NCBI GenBank assembly: GCA_963727765.1
Contig: CAVSGZ010000007.1
Span: 62,001-126,000 of the forward strand
Source: FEN-299 sp963727765
Lineage (GTDB): Bacteria > Acidobacteriota > Vicinamibacteria > Vicinamibacterales > Fen-181
Length of the DNA: 64,000 bases
Direction of reading: 5' to 3'
Part shown: in pieces, positions 44,004 to 52,144 of the stretch
Position numbering within the stretch: position 1 is the stretch's first letter
Layout: the number at the start of each line of letters is the position of its first letter
Position numbers and translations under genes: made by a program
Notes under the pieces: generated by a model
Seen by the model: only the letters and a program-made list of their open reading frames with translations
What the model was told of the DNA's origin: nothing
Database searches by the model: none

Positions 44004-45158
44004 ATGAGGCACAGAGGAACCGTTCGTGAGGATCTGTCGCGCCGTCGTGGGCAAACGTCGAGGTGGTTGCCAGCGAGCCTGATGGCCGTGTTCGCGGTCG
44101 TGTTCGTGCTGGGAGTCACGCAGGGACTTCTGGCCCAGGAGCACAGCGGTCAGCAGCCGTCGCAGAAGACACAACAACCTCAGGCACGTGCACAACAGCC
44201 GCAGCGAGCCGGTGGACAGATGCCTGCAGTCGGAGGCGGCCACATTCCTCAGCACGGGCCGGCGAAGACGCCGTCAACGGCCAAGCCGCAACCGCAGAGA
44301 GCGCAGGCGGGCGGGCAGCCACAGGCGCAGCGGGACCAAGCGGGGCATCCTGAGGCTCCGCACGTCCACGCGGCGAACGACCAGTGGGTTGGTCATGACA
44401 TGGGGCGCAACGACGCTCGCTACCATCTCGCTCACCCATGGGAACACGGGCGATTCAACGGACCGATCGGTCCCCAGCACGTATGGAGACTGCTCGGTGG
44501 CGGGTGGCAGCGGTTCAACATCGGGGGCTTCTTCTTCCAGGTTGCGGCTCTCGATGCCATGTTCGTGGCCGACTGGTTGTGGGACAGCGACGACATCGTC
44601 CTCTACGCGGACCCGGACCACGATGGCTACTACCTGGCGTACAACACGCGACTCGGCACCTACGTGCACGTGTTGTTCCTGGGGTATCGAGTCGAAGAAC
44701 GGCCAGCGCGGAGGTCTGGGCTCGGGGGGCCATCTCGTCGGGGCTCGATGTCGGCTGCCCTGGACCGCTCGACGGGATGGTCCCAGGTCACGCGCCGGAG
44801 GCAGGGTTGCGGATTCAACAGAAGGAGACCGTATGCTGCATGTGCTCTGGATGCTCATCACGGGGTTCGTGGTGGGGTTGATCGCGCGGGCGGTGCTGCC
44901 GGGCGGCGACCAGATGGGTCTCATCTCCACGACGGTCCTCGGTATCGTGGGCTCCGTCGTCGGAGGATTCGTCGGTCGTCTCATCAAGAAGCCGGAGCCG
45001 GGATCCTCGTTCCACGCCGCCGGTTTCCTGATGTCCATCCTCGGCGCGATCCTCGTGCTATGGGTCTGGCGGATGGTCCGCTAGACCACTCGGCGGGCGG
45101 GACGTTCGCAGAGGGAGCGGGCCGGCTGTCTACTTCCTGGCGGCCGGGGCCGCAGTGA
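44004..45158 (+). CDS. Secreted Gln/Pro-rich protein, C-terminus uncertain
   Basis: The first 230 residues look genuine: an Arg-rich N-terminus, a membrane/signal helix (PASLMAVFAVVFVLGVTQG), a Gln/Ala/Pro-rich linker (QKTQQPQARAQQPQ), then a conserved-looking domain: HDMGRNDARYHLAHPWEHG, GGGWQRFNIGGFFFQVAALD, and ending near DGYYLAYNTRLGTYVHVLFLG at about 44688. Beyond that the frame becomes Arg-rich and runs straight through the GlsB-like gene, which is implausible. A frameshift or a missed stop near 44680-44700 is likely. Function unknown. Confidence 0.45.
   Translation: MRHRGTVREDLSRRRGQTSRWLPASLMAVFAVVFVLGVTQGLLAQEHSGQQPSQKTQQPQARAQQPQRAGGQMPAVGGGHIPQHGPAKTPSTAKPQPQRAQAGGQPQAQRDQAGHPEAPHVHAANDQWVGHDMGRNDARYHLAHPWEHGRFNGPIGPQHVWRLLGGGWQRFNIGGFFFQVAALDAMFVADWLWDSDDIVLYADPDHDGYYLAYNTRLGTYVHVLFLGYRVEERPARRSGLGGPSRRGSMSAALDRSTGWSQVTRRRQGCGFNRRRPYAACALDAHHGVRGGVDRAGGAAGRRPDGSHLHDGPRYRGLRRRRIRRSSHQEAGAGILVPRRRFPDVHPRRDPRAMGLADGPLDHSAGGTFAEGAGRLSTSWRPGPQ
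44833..45084 (+). CDS. GlsB/YeaQ/YmgE family small membrane protein
   Basis: 83 residues; AAGGAG five bases before the ATG. Three membrane segments: MLITGFVVGLIARAVLP, STTVLGIVGSVVGGFVG, and AGFLMSILGAILVLWVW. This is the transglycosylase-associated (GlsB/YeaQ) family of short, Gly-rich stress-associated membrane proteins. Biochemical role not established. Confidence 0.85.
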   Translation: MLHVLWMLITGFVVGLIARAVLPGGDQMGLISTTVLGIVGSVVGGFVGRLIKKPEPGSSFHAAGFLMSILGAILVLWVWRMVR

Positions 45159-45822
45159 AGACGACGAAGTACTGATACGGCAGGAACGTGTGTTCCTCCG
45201 CCAGGCGGAAGCCGTTCTGTTCGAACTCGTTCACGACCTCTTCCCGCGACATTCTCATTTCGGCGGGCGGGCCGACGGCCATGGCCTTCTTCTGGAAATC
45301 GATGATCACGATCTGACCGCCGGGCTTCAGGGCCCGCTTCAGCCCGGCGAGGTATTGCGCGTGACCCTCGATGTGGTGCCACGTGTCGCAGATGAAGACC
45401 CGATCCACCGAAACCGCGGCCAGCAGGGGATCGTCCGGCAGAGCGAGAATCGTCCGGACGTTGTCGAGACCCGCGTCGCGGATGCGCTGATTCAGGTGGA
45501 CGATCATGTCCGGATTGATGTCGACGGCCAGCACCAGCCCCAGGGCGCCGACATGCTGGGCGAACCGCAGCGAGAAGTAGCCGCTGCCCGCCCCGATGTC
45601 CGCAATCCGCTCCCCCTCCTTGAGCCCGAGCGCCATCACCACCTCGTGCGGCTTCTGGTCGGCGTCACGAGCGGGGTCGTCGAGCATCGCGATGTAGGCC
45701 TTGGAGTCCTGGTGCAGCTTGTGCATCTCCTGCATCGTGATCGGCTTCGACTGGCCGGACAGCCCGATCGGGAGACTGGCGAACGTGCACAGGACGGTGA
45801 TGGCGAAGGAACGACATTTCAT
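45130..45822 (-). CDS. Exported class I SAM-dependent methyltransferase
   Basis: 230 residues from ATG 45822 (GAGGA upstream). A signal peptide (MKCRSFAITVLCTFASLPIG) is followed by a Rossmann-like methyltransferase: motif I IADIGAGSGYFSLRFA, acidic residue in VLAVDINPDMI, VDRVFICDTWHHI, and KPGGQIVIIDF. Export of a SAM-dependent enzyme is odd because SAM is cytoplasmic. Secreted-looking methyltransferases of this type recur in acidobacteria and planctomycetes, possibly membrane-tethered. Substrate unknown. Confidence 0.82.
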   Translation of the reverse strand: MKCRSFAITVLCTFASLPIGLSGQSKPITMQEMHKLHQDSKAYIAMLDDPARDADQKPHEVVMALGLKEGERIADIGAGSGYFSLRFAQHVGALGLVLAVDINPDMIVHLNQRIRDAGLDNVRTILALPDDPLLAAVSVDRVFICDTWHHIEGHAQYLAGLKRALKPGGQIVIIDFQKKAMAVGPPAEMRMSREEVVNEFEQNGFRLAEEHTFLPYQYFVVFTAAPAARK

Positions 45823-45965
45823 CTCTGTGGTCCTCGTGAGCGGGTCGGGTTGCTGCGGTTCCGCCCGGCCGCACCGCACTACCACGCCGAGACACGGAAC
45901 TCTCCTCCGCAGCGACTGAGGCCGTCAATTCCAGGAGCCCGCCTGCAGAACGCGCGGACGAACTC

Positions 45966-47152
45966 CTAGGAACCGACGAGAACCAGCTCCCGCTGCGGAT
46001 TCGACAGCCATGCGGCACCCGAGTCGGTGACGACGGCCATCTCCTCGATCGTCACCACGCCTCGGCCGGGCACGGTGAGGCGCGGCTCGAGGGTAAAGAC
46101 CATGCCGGGCTCCAGCGGCCGGAAGGGCTTGCCGGCGTACTTCTCCCAGGCCGGGCCGAGGAGGGCCGTCCCGTCGTGGGCAAACCGGCCGACCTGGTGG
46201 CCGAGGCCGTGGGGGAACTCCTCGTAGCCCGCCTCCGCGACAATCCTCCGGGCCACGGCGTCCACGTCGCGTCCGAGCGCGCCGGGCTTGAGGGCGGCGA
46301 AGGACTCCGCAACCGCCCTGACGATCGTGGTGAAACCCTTGCGGACGTCTGCCGGCGGCTCTGTCTCGCTGGGTGCCAGGACGTAGAACGTCCGCTGCAT
46401 GTCCGAGCAGTAGCCGTCGACGCGGACGCCGAAGTCCATGTTGAGCACGTGGCCGGGCTCGACCGGCCGCCCGGTCGGTCCGTAGTGCGCCTGCGCCGTG
46501 TCGGGGCCGGTGAAGACGGCGGGACAGGTGGCCTCGCCCCAGGCGGGGACGAGCCCGCGGCGGCTGACCTCCGCTTGCATGAACGCCGCGATCTCCCGCT
46601 CGGTCCGTCCCGGCCGGATGAAGCCCGCGACAAGACCGAAGATCTCCTGGGTGTGCCGAATCGCCTCGCGCATGCGCCCGAGCTCGTAGTCGGTCTTGCG
46701 CTCGCGCAGCGCGGAGACGAGCTTCTCGGCCGAGACGAGCCAATCGGCCATTCCGATTTCGCTGAGGACCTCGCGCAGGGTGAGGTACATGCCGTAGGTC
46801 AGGCCGTCGCAGATCTCGCTCCCTTGCGAGTAGTTGACGGCAATCGTCCTCGGGTCCGCCTCCTCATGAACTCCTGGAACGGCTCCTTGAACCCCGTGAC
46901 GTAAGCGACGACGTCGTTCCAGACGCCCGCGTCCTGGACGGCCTTCTGGTCGTAGCGGCCGACAATCGCCCGCGTGCGGCCGTCGCGCAGGACGAGGAAC
47001 GCCGAATGCCAGGTGACGTGGCTCGGCGCGAGGAAGGGCAGGACGGGATCGCCGTTGATCTCGCTCTCCCGGGTGAAGGTCAGCCAGCAGTCGAGGTCGA
47101 GCTCGCCGAGCAGGCCGACGGCCTGCCGGATTTTTTCCTCAATCAGGGACAT
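45966..47152 (-). CDS. M24 family metallopeptidase (Xaa-Pro type), frameshifted
   Basis: The N-terminal creatinase-like domain starts at 47152 (GGAGG upstream). The catalytic domain is complete with the five ligands: Asp in NMDFGVRVDGYCSDM (two), His in HGLGHQVGR, Glu in TLEPRLTVPG and Glu in VTIEEMAVV. The frame is lost at 46858-46865. One more G (a GGG run read as GG) would join EFMR to EADPRTIAVNYSQGSE and repair the enzyme (about 395 residues). It hydrolyses N-terminal X-Pro bonds of peptides; the adjacent POT transporter supports peptide use. Confidence 0.85.
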
Positions 47153-47170
47153 GATTCCTCCGACAAGCGC

Positions 47171-48454
47171 TCAGCCGGCGAAACGCCGTAGCGTCTTCTG
47201 GAACGCCGCCACCATCAATGCCGCCAGCCCGAGCAGGCCGGTCAGGATGAGAAAGAACTGGTGGTGGGGCAGCGCGCTGTACGACTTGCCCAGCAGTCCG
47301 GAGCCGTAGGAGCCGGTCGCCGTGGCGGCGAACCAGCCGCCCATCATCAGGCCGGCGAGCCGGGGCGGGGCGACCTTGGAAACGAAAGACAGGCCCATGG
47401 GCGAGATCAGGATCTCGGCCATGGTCACGAAGAAGTAGGTCCCGACGAGCCACGCCGGGGACATGATCGGCACGTCGCGATTGCCGCCCGCGAGCGAAGC
47501 GGCGACCATGACGAGCATCGATCCAGCCATGATGAGCAAGCCCAGGAAGATCTTGACCGGCGTGGAGGGCTCTCGGTCGGCAGTGTGCAGGCGGCCGAAG
47601 AGGGCCAGCAGCGGCGGCGTCAGGGCCAGGATGAAGGCCGGTTCGAAGAACTGGTACGTCTCGGGGCGCAGCCAGCCGAAGGCCCGCGTCGAGCGCTCGG
47701 CGAACAACGTCAGGGCGAAGGCGTTTTGATAGAACGCGACCCAGAAGAAGATGACGCTGAGGAAGAGGATGACGAGCGTGACGATGCGACGCCCGTCTTC
47801 GTCGGTGGTCGCGGCCGAACCGGGAGCGGAAGCCGGTGCCGCGGCGAGGCGGGGCACGGCCTTGAGGTCCGCCGCTGCCAGGCGCGTATGGCTCGCCTGG
47901 AGGATCGCCAGGGCCACGAGCAGCCCGGCCCCGCAGATCCAGAACGAGAGGTTGTAGCTCCCATAGCGGATGCTGACATAGGTGGCCAGCAGCGGGGCGA
48001 TGGTCGCCCCGATGTTGACGCCCATGTAGTAGATGTTGAACCCGGCGTCCCGGAGCTCGGGTTTGTCGACGTAGAGGTTGCCCACGAGCACCGCCATGTT
48101 GACCTTGAAGACGCCGGTGCCGATGCCAATCAGGAGGAGGCCGAGGAAGAAGGTCGCCGTCTGGGTGGGGGAGGACACGGCCAGACCCGCATAGCCCCCG
48201 GCCATGAGAACCGCGCCGATCTTGATCGTCAGGCGCCGGCCGAGCCAGCGGTCGCCGATCCAGCCGCCGAGCAGGGGAACGAAATAGCACAGGGCCAGAA
48301 AGAGCCCGTACACGTCACCCTTGCGCGCGTCAGTCCAGCCGAGGACCTTGTCCATGTAGAGGACCAGGATGGCCATCAGCGTGTAGAATCCGACCCTCTC
48401 CCACATTTCGGCGAAGAAGATATAAGCAAGCGTCCGAGGGTGTCTCTTGAGCAT
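47171..48454 (-). CDS. POT/PTR family proton-dependent peptide transporter
   Basis: 427 residues, about 12 membrane helices. The TM1 signature AEMWERVGFYTL is the ExxER motif of the POT family, and GVFKVNMAVLVGNLY fits the PTR2 pattern. It is shorter than E. coli DtpA (about 500). POT carriers import di- and tripeptides with protons. The M24 peptidase gene follows after 18 bases, so imported peptides could be cleaved by its product. Confidence 0.85.
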   Translation of the reverse strand: MLKRHPRTLAYIFFAEMWERVGFYTLMAILVLYMDKVLGWTDARKGDVYGLFLALCYFVPLLGGWIGDRWLGRRLTIKIGAVLMAGGYAGLAVSSPTQTATFFLGLLLIGIGTGVFKVNMAVLVGNLYVDKPELRDAGFNIYYMGVNIGATIAPLLATYVSIRYGSYNLSFWICGAGLLVALAILQASHTRLAAADLKAVPRLAAAPASAPGSAATTDEDGRRIVTLVILFLSVIFFWVAFYQNAFALTLFAERSTRAFGWLRPETYQFFEPAFILALTPPLLALFGRLHTADREPSTPVKIFLGLLIMAGSMLVMVAASLAGGNRDVPIMSPAWLVGTYFFVTMAEILISPMGLSFVSKVAPPRLAGLMMGGWFAATATGSYGSGLLGKSYSALPHHQFFLILTGLLGLAALMVAAFQKTLRRFAG

Positions 48455-48593
48455 CGGCGGATCTGTCCTCGCGGACTATCCTATATTTCCTGGCCGGTTC
48501 CAACAACACGTGGGCAGCGCTAGGTTACAATCCCGCTGCCGGGGGAACCCGTGACCACGGATGACAGCGGCGACGGGCTGACCGAGGGCGCGG

Positions 48594-48617
48594 GACGAGG
48601 GGCGAGGGGACGAGGGG
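48594..48617. repeat. G-rich near-heptamer repeat upstream of eda
   Basis: Three near-repeats of GACGAGGG/GCGAGGG, spaced seven or eight bases apart, end nine bases before the aldolase ATG. The last unit supplies the GAGGGG that would serve as Shine-Dalgarno. See the finding. Confidence 0.45.
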
Positions 48618-48626
48618 CTTCATCCT

Positions 48627-49280
48627 ATGTCACAGCAGCGCGTGGAGACCGTTCGTGCCATCGAGGCGTGCGGCGTGGTGGCGGTTATTCGGATGCGCGA
48701 GACCGGAAGGCTCCGGGCCGTCGTGGATGCGCTCGGTGAGGGTGGCGTTCGGGCGATCGAAGTGACGATGACCGTGCCCGGCGCGATCGATCTGATCGGG
48801 CAGCTGGCGCCGACGCTGCCCAGGGGATTCATCCTGGGCGCCGGGACGATCCTCGACGCCGAGACGGCGCGACTGGCCATCCTCGCCGGCGCGCAGTTCA
48901 TCGTCGGCCCGGTGTTCAGGCCGGAAGTCATCGCGATGTGCCACCAGCACGACATTGCGGCCATGCCGGGCTGCTTCACCCCCACCGAAATCCTCTCGGC
49001 CTGGGAGGCGGGCGCCGATGTCGTGAAGGTCTTCCCCGCCATGGCCCTCGGCCCCGGGTTCTTCAAGGATGTGCGCGGGCCGCTGCCGCAGGTGAAACTG
49101 ATGCCGACCGGCGGGGTGTCGCTCGACAACGCGGGCGACTGGATCGCCGCGGGTGCCGTGGCGGTCGGCGTCGGCACGGCGCTGCTCGACGCGGCGGCGA
49201 TCGCGGCCGGCAACTACGCCGTGATTACGGCGAACGCGAAGCGGATCGCCGGAAGCGTTGCGGCAGCCCGCGCAAAGTGA
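48627..49280 (+). CDS. eda: 2-dehydro-3-deoxy-phosphogluconate (KDPG) aldolase
   Basis: 217 residues. Class I KDPG/KHG aldolase hallmarks: VVAVIRMRE, GVRAIEVTMTVPGAI (catalytic Glu), LGAGTILDAETA, GAQFIVGPVF, MPGCFTPTEI and VKVFPAMALGPGF with the Schiff-base Lys. It splits KDPG into pyruvate and glyceraldehyde-3-phosphate, the last step of uronate use. First gene of the plus-strand operon; 14 bases before kdgK. Confidence 0.92.
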   Translation: MSQQRVETVRAIEACGVVAVIRMRETGRLRAVVDALGEGGVRAIEVTMTVPGAIDLIGQLAPTLPRGFILGAGTILDAETARLAILAGAQFIVGPVFRPEVIAMCHQHDIAAMPGCFTPTEILSAWEAGADVVKVFPAMALGPGFFKDVRGPLPQVKLMPTGGVSLDNAGDWIAAGAVAVGVGTALLDAAAIAAGNYAVITANAKRIAGSVAAARAK

Positions 49281-49294
49281 CGAAGGGGACCTCG

Positions 49295-50323
49295 ATGGCC
49301 AAAGTCGTGACGTTCGGCGAGATCATGCTGCGGCTCAGCCCGCCGGGATTCGAGCGCTTTCTTCAGTCGTCGGTCCTCGGCGCAACGTTCGGCGGGGGCG
49401 AGGCGAACGTCGCCGTCAGCCTGGCCCATTTCGGGCTCGAGAGCTACTTCGTCACCCGGCTGCCGACGCACGCGATCGGCGAAGCCGCCGTGAGGTCCGT
49501 GCGGGCCGAGGGGGTGCGCACCGATTTCATCCAGCGCGGCGGCAGCCGCGTCGGCATCTACTTCGCCGAATCGGGAGCCAGCCAGCGCGGGTCGGCCGTC
49601 ATCTACGATCGCGCGCACTCGTCGATCGCGGAGATGCAGCCTGGCACGGTCGACTGGGCCAGGGTGTTCGAGGGCGCGGCCTGGTTCCACGTGACGGGGA
49701 TCACGCCGGCGCTCGGCGCGAGCGCGGCGGGATGTACCCGCGAAGCCGTCGCCGCAGCCCGTGCGGCGGGTGCGCGCGTCAGCGTTGACCTCAACTACCG
49801 CAGGAAACTGTGGACCCAGGCCGAGGCGCAGTCAACGATGCGGCCGTTGATGGCGTCGGTCGACCTCGTGATGGCCAACGAGGAGGATCTGCAGTCGGCG
49901 CTCGGCCTGGACGTGCGCGGCACCGACGTCACGGCGGGGCAGTTGAACCTGGCGGGCTACCGCGAGGTCGCCGAGCGGGTGACGCGGGATCTTGGGCCGA
50001 AGAAGGTGGCCATCACGCTGCGCGAGAGCCTGTCGGCCAGCGACAACGGTTGGAGCGCCGCGCTCTGGGATGCGGAAACTGGCGCCTTCCATCACAGTCA
50101 GCACTACACCGTGCGCCTGGTTGACCGGATTGGCGGAGGCGACAGCTTTGCGGCCGGACTGATCTACTCGCTTCTCGACGGCCGCGCCCCGGAGGCGGCT
50201 TTGCGCTTCGCCGTCGCGGCCAGTGCCCTGAAGCAGACGATCCCGGGCGATTTCAACCGCGTGACGGTTGCCGAGGTGGACGCGCTCGCCAATGGGGACG
50301 CGTCGGGGCGGGTGGCGCGATGA
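49295..50323 (+). CDS. kdgK: 2-keto-3-deoxygluconate kinase (PfkB family)
   Basis: 342 residues from ATG 49295 (AAGGGGA upstream). PfkB/ribokinase fold: N-terminal VVTFGEIMLRLSPPG and FGGGEANVAVSLA, C-terminal catalytic IGGGDSFAAGLIY with the active Asp. This pairing with eda identifies KDG kinase rather than another sugar kinase. It makes KDPG from KDG and ATP. The stop overlaps the GH88 start (ATGA). Confidence 0.9.
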   Translation: MAKVVTFGEIMLRLSPPGFERFLQSSVLGATFGGGEANVAVSLAHFGLESYFVTRLPTHAIGEAAVRSVRAEGVRTDFIQRGGSRVGIYFAESGASQRGSAVIYDRAHSSIAEMQPGTVDWARVFEGAAWFHVTGITPALGASAAGCTREAVAAARAAGARVSVDLNYRRKLWTQAEAQSTMRPLMASVDLVMANEEDLQSALGLDVRGTDVTAGQLNLAGYREVAERVTRDLGPKKVAITLRESLSASDNGWSAALWDAETGAFHHSQHYTVRLVDRIGGGDSFAAGLIYSLLDGRAPEAALRFAVAASALKQTIPGDFNRVTVAEVDALANGDASGRVAR

Positions 50324-51696
50324 GGATCGACTCGAAGGTGAGGCCAGCCGTGCTGGCCGCGAAGATCGACCGGCTCTGGGACTTGTCGGCGGCGAAGATC
50401 AGGGCCATCGAACGCCGTCACGGGTCGTCCAGAGAGACCCTCGTGCACACCGTCGATGGCCGCTACACCTCCCGCGGCTGGACGGAGTGGACGCTCGGCT
50501 TCCGGCACGGATCGGCGCTGCTCCAGTTCGACGCGACCGGCGACGAGCGGTTCCTCGATCTCGGACGGCGCCGCACGCTCGAGTCGATGGGCCCGCACCT
50601 CACGGACACCGGGGTCCACGACCACGGCTTTACGATCGTCAGCACCTACGGCAATCTGCTGCGCCTGGCGCGCGAAGGGCGATTCGAGCATGACGCGTGG
50701 GAGCGGCGCTGCTACGAGACGGCGCTCGTCTGCTCGGCCGCCGTCCAGGCGCGGCGGTGGACGGCGCTCGGTGAGGGCGAGGGCTTCATTCACTCGTTCA
50801 ACGGGCCGCAGTCGCTCTTTGTCGATACGGTCCGCACGCTCCGGTCGCTCGCGCTCGGCCATCGCCTCGGGCACGTGCTGCTCGAAGAGGGCGGCCGGCG
50901 CGTATCGCTGCTCGACCGGCTCCTGATGCACGCGCGATCGACGGCCCGGTTCCTCGTGTCGGATGGCCGCGGGCGCGACATCTACGCGGCGCGCGGGCGG
51001 GTGTCTCACGAGGCTATCTTCAATGTCACGGATCGCAGTTTCAGGTGCCTGAGCACGCAGCAGGGCTACTCCCCGTTCAGCACGTGGATGCGCGGCCTCG
51101 CCTGGGCGATGTGCGGCTTCGCCGAGCAGCTCGAGTTCATGACCACGGTGAGCGACCAGGAGATCGCCTCCGCGGGCGGGCGCCGGGCGACCGCCGCGTT
51201 CATGAAGCGGGCCGCAACCGCGGCGTGCGACTACTACCTTGCGAACACGCCGACCGACGGCGTCCCGTACTGGGACACCGGTGCGCCGGGTCTCCACCGC
51301 CTTGGCGACTATCTCGCGAAGCCCGCGGATCCGTTCAACCCGTACGAGCCGGTGGACAGCTCGGCGGCGGCAATCGCGGCGCAGGGTCTCCTTCGCCTCG
51401 GCCACTACCTCCGGCGGGACGAACCGGCGCGTGCGCGTCGGTACTGGCAGGCGGGGCTGACCGTCATGCGCACGCTCCTGGACGAGCCGTATCTCGGCGT
51501 CGACCGTCGCCACGAAGGCCTGCTCCTGCACTCGGTGTATCACCGGCCCAATGGCTGGGACGCCGTCCCGCCGGGCCGGACGGTGCCGTGCGGCGAGTCC
51601 AGCCTGTGGGGCGACTACCACATCCGCGAGGCGGCCCTCTACCTGCAGCGCGTCATCCGGCGCGAGCCGTACCTGACTTTCTGGGGACCCGCATGA
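50320..51696 (+). CDS. Glycoside hydrolase family 88 unsaturated uronyl hydrolase
   Basis: 458 residues of the (alpha/alpha)6 GH88 type. HDHGFTIVSTYGNLL carries an Asp in the place of the catalytic general acid. Later come FSTWMRGLAWAMCGFAEQ and, at the end, CGESSLWGDYHIREAALYL. These enzymes remove the 4,5-unsaturated uronic acid left by polysaccharide lyases. That matches the heparinase-family lyase encoded by the facing operon. No signal peptide, so it should act in the cytoplasm on imported disaccharides. ATGA overlaps on both sides. Confidence 0.88.
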   Translation: MRIDSKVRPAVLAAKIDRLWDLSAAKIRAIERRHGSSRETLVHTVDGRYTSRGWTEWTLGFRHGSALLQFDATGDERFLDLGRRRTLESMGPHLTDTGVHDHGFTIVSTYGNLLRLAREGRFEHDAWERRCYETALVCSAAVQARRWTALGEGEGFIHSFNGPQSLFVDTVRTLRSLALGHRLGHVLLEEGGRRVSLLDRLLMHARSTARFLVSDGRGRDIYAARGRVSHEAIFNVTDRSFRCLSTQQGYSPFSTWMRGLAWAMCGFAEQLEFMTTVSDQEIASAGGRRATAAFMKRAATAACDYYLANTPTDGVPYWDTGAPGLHRLGDYLAKPADPFNPYEPVDSSAAAIAAQGLLRLGHYLRRDEPARARRYWQAGLTVMRTLLDEPYLGVDRRHEGLLLHSVYHRPNGWDAVPPGRTVPCGESSLWGDYHIREAALYLQRVIRREPYLTFWGPA

Positions 51697-52127
51697 CGAT
51701 CATCGATCTCGCCGCCACTGAGGGACGCCGCTTTCCCGCAGGACGCCGCACGAAGAACGTCATCGGCGGGCAAGCGCCGGCGCAGTCCGCTCATTTTGCA
51801 ATGGGCGTGGTGACGCTCGACCCGGACGGCGGGCAAGTGCCCTGGCACAGCCAGGAACAGGAAGAGGTGTATCTCATCGTCGAGGGCTCGGGCGAGATGT
51901 GCCTCGGCGGCGAGCGCGCAGTTCTCGGCGCGGGCCAGGCGGTTACGATTCCGCCCGGGGTCTTCCACCAGATCACCAATCTCGGACAGACGCCGCTGAC
52001 GCTCGTCTACTGCTACGGCCCGGCCGGCGAGGTCGCGCACTGGCGGCAGGAGCTCGACGGCACGCTGCCGCGCGCCGGCGTCGACGCGCCGCCGCTGCCG
52101 GAGGGCGCTCGGCCGCAACGGGCGTAA
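51693..52127 (+). CDS. Small cupin protein, possible KdgF-like role
   Basis: 144 residues, single cupin. Metal motif one PWHSQEQEEVYLIVEGSG (His plus two Glu) and motif two IPPGVFHQITN with a His. Cupins next to kdgK and eda in uronate loci are often KdgF, which linearises 4,5-unsaturated uronates to DKI. The gene order here agrees, but the protein is longer than typical KdgF (about 110), so this is inference. ATGA overlap with GH88. Confidence 0.7.
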   Translation: MTIIDLAATEGRRFPAGRRTKNVIGGQAPAQSAHFAMGVVTLDPDGGQVPWHSQEQEEVYLIVEGSGEMCLGGERAVLGAGQAVTIPPGVFHQITNLGQTPLTLVYCYGPAGEVAHWRQELDGTLPRAGVDAPPLPEGARPQRA

Positions 52128-52144
52128 GCGAGGGGGGACACGAC

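Noticed and set aside
44833..45158. Continuation of the 44004 frame through the GlsB-like gene
   Set aside because: It is Arg-rich and overlaps a well-supported membrane protein with its own Shine-Dalgarno; more likely a frameshift near 44690.
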